A DNA stretch of 55,685 bases from Actinomadura fibrosa (lineage in GTDB: Bacteria; Actinomycetota; Actinomycetes; Streptosporangiales; Streptosporangiaceae): the NCBI RefSeq assembly GCF_900659615.1, contig NZ_CAACUY010000045.1, forward strand, positions 1-55,685. The letters run 5' to 3'. The notes beneath the pieces are model-generated. The model worked only from the letters and a program-made list of their open reading frames with translations, did not search any database and was not told the DNA's origin. This document shows, piece after piece, positions 7,835 through 19,514 of this stretch (its first letter is position 1; each line of letters starts with the position of its first letter). Both the position numbers and the translations under genes were made by a program.

Positions 7835-9727
7835 GTGACGAGCGGCTCCCCGCCGGCCGGCGAGCAGCGGATCAGGCCCGGCACGGTGCGGCGGATCCTG
7901 TCGTTCGGCAGGCCGTACCGCCTCAGCGCAGGCCTTCTCCTGGCCGCCACGACGCTGAACGCCGGGATCACGGTGGCCGTCCCGCTGCTGTTCCGCCTGC
8001 TCATCGACGACGGGATCGTGGCGCGGGACGTGCCGGTCGTCGCGCGGATCTCCCTGGCGGTCGCCGGGCTGGCCGTCCTGAGCTCCCTCCTCGGATTCGC
8101 GGAGGCCTGGTACTCGGCCCGGATCAGCCAGGGGCTCATCCAGGACCTGCGGACCCGCGTCTTCGACCACGTGCAGCGCCAGCCGCTGGGGTTCTTCGCC
8201 CGGGTGCAGACCGGCGCCCTGGTCAGCCGGCTGAACACCGACGTGGTCGGCGCGCAGCAGGCGCTGGCGTCGCTGCTGTCCACGGTCGTCCCGGCCGCGC
8301 TGACGGTGGTCCTCGTCCTCGCGACCATGCTCTACCTGTCGTGGACGATCACGCTGGCCGCGCTGGCGGCGCTGCCGCTGTTCGTCCTGCCCGGCCGGGT
8401 CGTCGGGGGCCGGTTGCAGCGGCTCATGCGCGCGCACATGCAGGTGAACGCCGAGATGGGCGCGCTGATGAACGAGCGGTTCGACATGGGCGGGGCGCTG
8501 CTGGCCAAGCTGTACGGCCGGCCCGGCGCCGAGGCGCGGATGTTCGCGGGTCTCGCCGCCCGGGGACGCGACCTCGGCGCCCTCACGTCCGTCTACGGGA
8601 AGGTGCTGCTGCTGTCGGTCACCCTGCTGAGCTCGCTCGCCACCGCGATGGTGTACGGGCTGGGCGGCGGGTTGGTCGTCCACGGCGCGTTCCGGATCGG
8701 GACGCTGGTGGCGCTCGCCACGCTGCTGACCCGGCTGCTCGGCCCGATCAACCAGCTGTCCGGCGCCCAGGCGAGCGTGCTGATCGTGCTCGTCAGCTAC
8801 GACCGGCTGTTCGAGCTGCTGGACCTGGAACCGCTCGTCGCGGAGAAGCCGGGCGCGGTGGCCCTTCCTTCCGGCGGGACGGCCCCCGAGGTCGAGTTCG
8901 AGGGCGTTTCGTTCCGGTATCCGGACGCCGCCGACATTTCGCTCGCGTCCCTTGAGTCGATCGCCGTGCCGGAGCGTTCCGACACCACGTGGACCCTGCG
9001 CGACCTGAGCTTCCGCGTCCCCGGCGGGACGCTCACCGCGCTGGTCGGCCCGTCCGGCGGAGGCAAGACGACCATCACGCACCTGGTGCCCCGGCTCTAC
9101 GACGCGGTGAACGGGACCGTCCGGGTCGGGGGGCATGACGTTCGGGACCTGACCCTGGAGTCGCTGCGCGAGACCGTGGGCGTGGTCACGCAGGACGCGT
9201 ACCTCTTCCACGACACCATCCGCGGCAACCTCGCCTACGCCCGTCCGGACGCCTGCGAGGAGGACCTGGTGGACGCGTGCAGAGCCGCGCAGATCTGGGA
9301 CCTGATCGCGTCGCTCCCCAACGGTCTCGACACGGTCGTCGGCGACCGCGGATACCGGCTCTCCGGCGGGGAGAAGCAGCGCGTCGCGATGGCCAGGCTG
9401 CTGCTCAAGGCCCCGCCGGTCGTCATCCTCGACGAGGCCACCGCGCATCTCGACTCCGACTCCGAGGCCGCACTGCAACGCGCGCTGGACGGCGCGCTGG
9501 CGGGACGGACGTCCCTGGTGATCGCCCACCGCCTCTCCACCGTCCGGGAGGCCGACCAGATCCTGGTCGTCGACGGGGGCCGGGTCCGCGAACGCGGCAC
9601 CCACCGGGAACTGCTGGCACGGGACGGGCTCTACGCGGAGCTCTACCGCACCCAGTTCGCCGACCAGGCGACCACCGGGACGCTCCGTCCACCTGCCAGG
9701 CGACGCCGCCACCACGAGTCCCGGTGA
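7835..9727 (+). CDS. ABC transporter ATP-binding/permease, lanthipeptide exporter (LanT-like, no peptidase domain)
   Basis: A 630-aa half-size ABC exporter, fused membrane and nucleotide-binding domains, expected to act as a homodimer in the cytoplasmic membrane. Residues about 20-330 hold six hydrophobic segments; the NBD has Walker A LVGPSGGGKTT (about 405-415), signature LSGGEKQR, Walker B VVILDEATAHLD and the switch IAHRLST. There is no N-terminal C39 peptidase, so leader removal needs another protease. The 5' end is the GTG at 7835 with GGAGGA 10 nt upstream; an ATG at 7772 lies in a hairpin loop and is rejected. It follows the precursor gene and most likely secretes its product, though a general multidrug-type role is possible. 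Confidence 0.93.
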   Translation: MTSGSPPAGEQRIRPGTVRRILSFGRPYRLSAGLLLAATTLNAGITVAVPLLFRLLIDDGIVARDVPVVARISLAVAGLAVLSSLLGFAEAWYSARISQGLIQDLRTRVFDHVQRQPLGFFARVQTGALVSRLNTDVVGAQQALASLLSTVVPAALTVVLVLATMLYLSWTITLAALAALPLFVLPGRVVGGRLQRLMRAHMQVNAEMGALMNERFDMGGALLAKLYGRPGAEARMFAGLAARGRDLGALTSVYGKVLLLSVTLLSSLATAMVYGLGGGLVVHGAFRIGTLVALATLLTRLLGPINQLSGAQASVLIVLVSYDRLFELLDLEPLVAEKPGAVALPSGGTAPEVEFEGVSFRYPDAADISLASLESIAVPERSDTTWTLRDLSFRVPGGTLTALVGPSGGGKTTITHLVPRLYDAVNGTVRVGGHDVRDLTLESLRETVGVVTQDAYLFHDTIRGNLAYARPDACEEDLVDACRAAQIWDLIASLPNGLDTVVGDRGYRLSGGEKQRVAMARLLLKAPPVVILDEATAHLDSDSEAALQRALDGALAGRTSLVIAHRLSTVREADQILVVDGGRVRERGTHRELLARDGLYAELYRTQFADQATTGTLRPPARRRRHHESR

Positions 9728-10131
9728 GGGGCGAACGGATCCGGCAGCGTGCGTTTCAGGTACTGGGCGTCCAGGGCGCGTAATCGGTGCCGCAGCTCCG
9801 CGCGGGGTCGGCTAGGCAACTGCCACATGACCTCTTCGAGGACGTCGCGGGCGTGCCGCACGTCATCGATGGAGCAGCCGCGGCACGAGCACTCCGCTGC
9901 CTGCGGGTACAGGGGCCGCCGCCCCGGCGCCCGCAGGAAGGCTCGGTACTCCCACAGCGCGTGGTCGGTGGCGCCGGGATAGACGTAGTAGTCGTCCGAG
10001 AGCCGCTCCGCCTGCCCGATCGCGACGCTGGTCGCGACGGAGAGGCCTTGGATCCGATCTGGAGGCGGGTCCCACGCGGGGCTGCGAGGAGGCTGGTCAG
10101 CGCGCAGCGCGCCGGGTCGCCTACGCGGCAT
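9643..10131 (-). CDS. Conserved actinobacterial small protein, unknown function
   Basis: A 162-aa protein with no recognised name. Its middle is CSCRGCSIDDVRHARDVL, with three closely spaced cysteines that could bind metal, and its C-terminal half carries RAELRHRLRALD and the conserved block KRTLPDPF-x6-WWRRRL that I recall from other actinobacterial hypothetical proteins. The coding frame overlaps the last 85 bp of the exporter tail to tail, on the opposite strand. The 10131 ATG has a short AAAGGA just upstream; the first 30 residues are rich in Arg/Pro, so an internal start is possible. Confidence 0.7.
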   Translation of the reverse strand: MPRRRPGALRADQPPRSPAWDPPPDRIQGLSVATSVAIGQAERLSDDYYVYPGATDHALWEYRAFLRAPGRRPLYPQAAECSCRGCSIDDVRHARDVLEEVMWQLPSRPRAELRHRLRALDAQYLKRTLPDPFAPHRDSWWRRRLAGGRSVPVVAWSANWVR

Positions 10132-10224
10132 CGTCCTTTCGGTACGCGGTCATGGACGTCATGATGCCACCGCCGGCCGCCGCCCGACAACGGCCGCGAA
10201 GCCGTGCCGAGCGGCAGGCCCGGA

Positions 10225-15708
<5,484 letters not shown>

Positions 15709-15884
15709 CGGTCGAGCCTCCTTGCCACCTGTGCGTGCGCGACGTCCCGCATCCCCCGAGCGCCGCCTGACTGATCTCCTACCCTGCTCCCCAGGCACCT
15801 TCCGTACCAATGGACGGCATCGTGCAGGGCGGAGCCGAAGAGTTGTGGGGAACCTACAAACGCGCCCCGGACGTCCTCCGCCGC

Positions 15885-16316
15885 CTACAAGCGGATGTCG
15901 CCGCCGAACCACGCCTCGATGAAGTGCTCCAGGGAAGGCGCGACGCAGCGGCGGCCGTCGGTCCGGTGGTCCCAGACGAAGACGTCCGGCCTGCCCTCCG
16001 GGACGAGCGCGTACGCGAACAGGCTCCCGTCGCCCGGGATGTCGGAGAAGAACAGGAGCTGGTCGAACGCCATGTAGAGCCGCTTCAGCGCGGGATAGGT
16101 GCGCATCTCCAGATTGCCCTGGACGAGCTGCTCCACGGAGAACACCAGGTTGTAGCCGTTGGCGTCCACCACGCCGTCGGTCTCACCGAGCAGCTCGGCG
16201 AGGTCGTCGGGCAGCAGGTGCCCCAGCGTCTCCTCGGCGCGTCGCAGGGCCCTTTCCGCGGCAGGAGAGGCGAACCGGGCCTGGGGGGTGTGCTTCTCGA
16301 TCAGCTCGCGCCACAT
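15885..16316 (-). CDS. SMI1/KNR4 (SUKH) family protein
   Basis: A 143-aa protein with SUKH-superfamily features: the N-terminal amphipathic FASPAAERALRRAEETLGHLLPDDLAELLGETDGV segment (first half of the fold) and later FFSDIPGDGSLFAYAL and VFVWDHRTDGR, then a helical SLEHFIEAWF end. SUKH proteins often act as immunity proteins against secreted toxins or in stress, but no toxin gene is adjacent. The ATG at 16316 has no obvious ribosome site. It is the gene downstream of the esterase-like gene on the same strand, with 80 bp between. Confidence 0.85.
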   Translation of the reverse strand: MWRELIEKHTPQARFASPAAERALRRAEETLGHLLPDDLAELLGETDGVVDANGYNLVFSVEQLVQGNLEMRTYPALKRLYMAFDQLLFFSDIPGDGSLFAYALVPEGRPDVFVWDHRTDGRRCVAPSLEHFIEAWFGGDIRL

Positions 16317-16396
16317 TCGCGCATCATGACGAAGGCAGGGCCGCGCCGTCCAGTTGCCCGACGCGTTCGGACACCCGCCCGGCCCGTCGTCGGCGG

Positions 16397-17617
16397 CTAT
16401 CCGGCGCGGACGTCCTGGGCCTGCGGGACGTCGCGGACGAACACGATCCCGTCGTTCCCGGCCAGGCCGGCGGGGTCCAGCGGGGAGTAGCCGAACCAGG
16501 GGGACACGCGGGCCGCGGGCCGCGCGTCCCCGAACGCGATGATCAGCCGCGGGACGTCCACGAGGCAGCGGTCCTCCGGGAGCGCGTAGAGGAGCCCTTC
16601 GAGGGTGTCCGGAGGCGGCGCGTCCACGCCCCGGTGCTGGATCGTGCCGAGGGCCGTGGCGACGAAGGCGTACTCCTCGCCCAGATGGGCGTTCACGATC
16701 GCTCCGGCGCTCCACCACTCCACCGGCAGGTCGCCCATCCGCATGGTGCTCAGGTGACGCTGGAGATGGCCGTTGTGAGCGTGGACCAGCACCGGGCCCC
16801 GCCCGGCAAGGGCGAGCAGGTTGGCGGCCATCATCGCCGCCCGCTGGCCCACCAGCCGGGCCATGCGGGCGGGCGACGTGTCGGCCATCCAGAAGTGGTA
16901 GCGCAGCAGGCCGGCGGCGGTGCGCCCGTAGAGGCGCGCCCGCTCCCACGCGTCCCGCGAGGACGCCTCGACCAGCTCCGGCGTCCGCGCGTCGAGCAGC
17001 GCCACCAGGTCGTCGGCGAGCGGCCGCAGCCGCTCGGCCTCGGCCGACCGTCCGATGGACCGGGACGGATCCATCATCGCGTCCGTGTTCGTCCACCGCT
17101 CGTCGGGACCGAGCAGGCGGTCGAGCGTCTCCGCGGTGCAGGGGAGCAGGTCCGCGTCCACGATCGCCGCGAGGTAGCCGTGGAGCGCGGTGAGCGCCTC
17201 CCGCGGGCTCGCGGCGCCGGTGATCTCCAGCGGGCCGTCGAACCCGGCGAACCGCAGCCGCTCGGACGCGGGACGCCCGTCGTTGTAAGTGCGCATCCAC
17301 CGGACGAGCTCCCGGTTCGCCGCGGACTCGCCGAAACCGTGGCTGAACCCGCGCGCCATGACCTCGTCGAGGGTGCCGGTGCCCGAGGCGACGTACTCGT
17401 CCACGGCCAGGCCCATCAGGCAGTCGCTCTCGACGGCGATCCACCGGTACCCCTCCCGCTCGACGAGCTGCCGGAACAGCTCGTTGCGCAGGTCGAGCAG
17501 CGCGTCCTCGCCATGGGTGGGTTCGCCGAGGGCCAGCAGCCGGGGCCGGCCCGGCAGCAGCCCCAGGACGGCGGCGGCGTCGACGGCATGGGCGGAGTCC
17601 TTGATGTCGGTAACCAT
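16397..17617 (-). CDS. Erythromycin esterase-like protein
   Basis: A 406-aa protein of the Ere family, whose characterised members open the macrolactone ring of 14-membered macrolides. It shows ALGEPTHGEDALLD near the N-terminus, IAVESD, ARGFSHGFGES and HAHNGHLQRHL, which carries the histidines expected of the family. The TioE-type regulator lies divergently 59 bp away, so it is probably its regulator. ATG at 17617 is preceded by TACCGT 7 nt upstream, a leaderless arrangement. Many Ere homologues in soil actinomycetes do not act on macrolides, so resistance is not proved. Confidence 0.9.
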   Translation of the reverse strand: MVTDIKDSAHAVDAAAVLGLLPGRPRLLALGEPTHGEDALLDLRNELFRQLVEREGYRWIAVESDCLMGLAVDEYVASGTGTLDEVMARGFSHGFGESAANRELVRWMRTYNDGRPASERLRFAGFDGPLEITGAASPREALTALHGYLAAIVDADLLPCTAETLDRLLGPDERWTNTDAMMDPSRSIGRSAEAERLRPLADDLVALLDARTPELVEASSRDAWERARLYGRTAAGLLRYHFWMADTSPARMARLVGQRAAMMAANLLALAGRGPVLVHAHNGHLQRHLSTMRMGDLPVEWWSAGAIVNAHLGEEYAFVATALGTIQHRGVDAPPPDTLEGLLYALPEDRCLVDVPRLIIAFGDARPAARVSPWFGYSPLDPAGLAGNDGIVFVRDVPQAQDVRAG

Positions 17618-17676
17618 GCCATAAACGGTATCGTTGAACCCTCGGTTGGAACTTTGACGCGATAACCGCTGGAACT
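17618..17676. promoter_or_regulatory. Divergent promoter and MerR-type dyad between esterase-like gene and TioE regulator
   Basis: This 59-bp spacer holds an imperfect dyad, GTTGAACC (17633-17640) and GGTTGGAAC (17644-17652) around CTC, flanked by CGGTATCG (17627-17634) and CGATAACCG (17661-17669), another near-inverted pair. TACCGT for the esterase gene is inside (17625-17630, read on the minus strand). MerR-family regulators bind such dyads between promoter elements; that this dyad binds the adjacent TioE is inferred. Confidence 0.5.
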
Positions 17677-18420
17677 ATGGCCACAAACCTTAAACACGGG
17701 GGACGGCTCAGGCCGGTCGACCTGGCACGCGGGCACGGTCTGTCCACGCAGGCGGTCCGGAACTACGAGGACGCCGGAATCCTCCCGGCCGCCGACCGGA
17801 CCGCCCACGGCTACCGCACCTACACGCCGCTGCACGCGCACGCCCTGAGCGCGTTCCTCGCCCTGGTCCCCGGCCACGGCCACCGGACGGCGACGTCCAT
17901 CATGCGAGCCGTGAACCAGGGCGCCGACGAGGAGGCGTACCGCCTCATCGACGAGAGTCACGCCCAACTCCTGGGCGACCGCCGAACCCTCCAGGCGGTG
18001 GAGAAGGCCCTACGCGACCTGGATGCCACCGCCCCCGCAGGAGCTCCCCGAAGCGATCACATGCCCGGCGCATCCGACGGGGTGTTCATCGGGACGCTGG
18101 CGGGCGAGCTCGGGATCCGCCCCGCGACGCTGCGCAAGTGGGAGCGGGCCGGGCTGGTGCGCCCGCGCCGCGACCCGCTGACCGGGTACCGCGTCTACGC
18201 CGAGGCCGACGTCCGGGACGCCCGGCTGGCGCACCAGCTCAGGCGGGGCGGCTACCTGCTGGAGCAGATCGCGCCGCTGATCGACCAGGTCCGGGCGGCG
18301 GGTGGGCTGGCGCCGCTGGAGGCCGCCCTCCAGGACTGGCGCGCCCGGCTGTCGGCCCGCGGACGGGCCATGCTGGCCGGCGCTGCCGAACTGGACGCCT
18401 ACCTGCGCCAACGCGGCTGA
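17677..18420 (+). CDS. TioE-family MerR transcriptional regulator
   Basis: A 247-aa protein with two MerR helix-turn-helix units. The first is near residues 12-50 (LARGHGLSTQAVRNYEDAGILPAADR, then GYRTYT); a second, GELGIRPATLRKWERAGLVRPRRD then GYRVY, is at about 145-180. Such tandem-MerR proteins are known as TioE (after the thiocoraline cluster). The C-terminal part is helical (ARLAHQLRRGG). It sits divergently from the esterase-like gene and likely controls that promoter. The ligand is not evident; there are no CxxC metal motifs in the effector region. Confidence 0.9.
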   Translation: MATNLKHGGRLRPVDLARGHGLSTQAVRNYEDAGILPAADRTAHGYRTYTPLHAHALSAFLALVPGHGHRTATSIMRAVNQGADEEAYRLIDESHAQLLGDRRTLQAVEKALRDLDATAPAGAPRSDHMPGASDGVFIGTLAGELGIRPATLRKWERAGLVRPRRDPLTGYRVYAEADVRDARLAHQLRRGGYLLEQIAPLIDQVRAAGGLAPLEAALQDWRARLSARGRAMLAGAAELDAYLRQRG

Positions 18421-18450
18421 CCGCGCCCCCCGCCGTGGACGTCGGGTCAG
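18417..18450. terminator. Convergent terminator hairpin
   Basis: CTGACC (18417-18422) and GGTCAG (18445-18450) are a perfect inverted repeat enclosing a GC-rich loop. It overlaps the stop codon of the TioE gene and nearly reaches that of the DUF1801 gene, so it could stop transcripts from both sides. Confidence 0.55.
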
Positions 18451-18884
18451 CTCACCGCCTGCTTCACCAGGGCGGCGATGCGCTCCTCGACCTCGGGCGT
18501 CACCGCCGCGAGGGCGAAGCCGGCCGCCCACATCGGCCCGTCGTCCAGGTTCGCCTGGTCGCTGAACCCGAGCGTCGCGTAGCGGGCCTTGAACTTCTCC
18601 GCGCTCTGGAAGAAGCAGACGACCTTGCCGTCCAGCGCGTAGGCGGGCATCCCGTACCAGGTCTTCGGCGCGAGGACGGGCGCGGCGGCGGTGACCACGG
18701 CGTGCACGCGCTCGGCCATGACCCGGTCGGCGTCCTTCATCTCGGCGATCTTCGCGAGGACGTCGCGCTCGGCCTCGGCGGCCTTCTCGGCGCGCGAGCC
18801 GCGGCGCGCCGCCGCCTTCTGCTCCCGGGCGTGGTCCTTCATCGCGGCCCGCTCCTCGGCCGTGAATCCCTCGTACGTGCTCAT
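18447..18884 (-). CDS. DUF1801 (YdhG/iron chaperone-like) protein
   Basis: A 145-aa protein with an acidic/basic coiled-coil-like N-terminus (TAEERAAMKDHAREQKAAARRG) and the DUF1801 core: VLAPKTWYGMPAYALDGKVVCFFQSAEKFKARYATLGF. The W-Y-G-M-P motif and F-Q-S-A-x-K-F are diagnostic. Members are frataxin-like in fold; an iron-chaperone role is proposed for some but not proved here. The ATG is preceded by GAGGAGA. It converges with the TioE gene. Confidence 0.85.
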   Translation of the reverse strand: MSTYEGFTAEERAAMKDHAREQKAAARRGSRAEKAAEAERDVLAKIAEMKDADRVMAERVHAVVTAAAPVLAPKTWYGMPAYALDGKVVCFFQSAEKFKARYATLGFSDQANLDDGPMWAAGFALAAVTPEVEERIAALVKQAVS

Positions 18885-18916
18885 GCGTATCTCCTCAATT
18901 GTCGTGATCTCGGATG

Positions 18917-19399
18917 TCAGGCGGACCAGCGGCCGTCGCGCATCAGCTCGCGGCCGTCCAGCTCGTTCACCTCGCGCCAGGCCTGGACGCGGCGCGGGGT
19001 GACGCGGAACCAGCGGTACGGCAGGGACGAGGCGCGCGGGTCGAAGCCGGTGCGCGCGGCGAAGCGGTCGGCCCGCTCCGGCGGCAGCGCGCCGAGCTCG
19101 ATCACCTCGACCTCGCCGTCGATCATGGACACGTCGCGGGTGGGGCCGAGGCCCAGCCGGACGGTCCGCGCGGCGGCCAGGTTCCGGCCGGTCGGGCTGC
19201 CCGCGGGCGTGGCCATCAGCAGCGCCTCGCCGTCCCAGTCGAAGGACAGCGGCACCAGGTGGGGCAGGCCGTCCGCCGAGGCGCTGGCCACCCAGACGTC
19301 GACGTCGTGGGCGAGCCGGTGCTCGGTGTCGCGGCGGCGCTCGGCCCGCGAGCGGGGCCGCGGGAGGATCTCGGCTTCCCGCGTGGACGAACCGGTCAT
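18917..19399 (-). CDS. Pyridoxamine 5'-phosphate oxidase-fold (PPOX) protein
   Basis: A 160-aa flavin/F420-type split-barrel protein: VWVASASADGLPHLVPLSFDWDG gives the characteristic first strands, then GRNLAAARTVRLGLGPTRD and a C-terminal FDPRASSLPYRWFRVTPRRVQAWRE block. It is probably an FMN- or F420-dependent reductase; which cofactor cannot be read from the sequence. ATG has AGGAG about 5 nt upstream. The gene is divergent from the 997-aa LuxR-HTH ATPase and is its likely target. It is 32 bp upstream of the DUF1801 gene on the same strand. Confidence 0.88.
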   Translation of the reverse strand: MTGSSTREAEILPRPRSRAERRRDTEHRLAHDVDVWVASASADGLPHLVPLSFDWDGEALLMATPAGSPTGRNLAAARTVRLGLGPTRDVSMIDGEVEVIELGALPPERADRFAARTGFDPRASSLPYRWFRVTPRRVQAWREVNELDGRELMRDGRWSA

Positions 19400-19475
19400 G
19401 GTCACTCCTGTGGTCGCGGCGGCGATCGGGGGTTCGCTGTGATCACAGCCTCGCCCGCCCGGGGCGCGGTCCGCC

Positions 19476-19508
19476 TCCGTGCCGACCACGGAGCCGACCA
19501 CGGATAAT
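19476..19508 (+). promoter_or_regulatory. Operator and -10 box of the LuxR-HTH regulator
   Basis: TCCGTG (19476-19481) and CACGGA (19487-19492) form a perfect dyad with a 5-bp spacer. The 12-mer GCCGACCACGGA is tandemly repeated (19481-19492, 19493-19504). A -10-like GATAAT (19503-19508) overlaps the second copy and lies 6 nt before the GTG at 19515, so bound protein would block the start. The same arrangement precedes the paralogue at 55417. Confidence 0.6.
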
Positions 19509-19514
19509 GGGTCG

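Noticed and set aside
6275..9715. 1146-codon minus-strand frame over the lanthipeptide genes
   Set aside because: Arg/Gly/Pro-rich mirror of the synthetase, precursor and exporter; no family motif.
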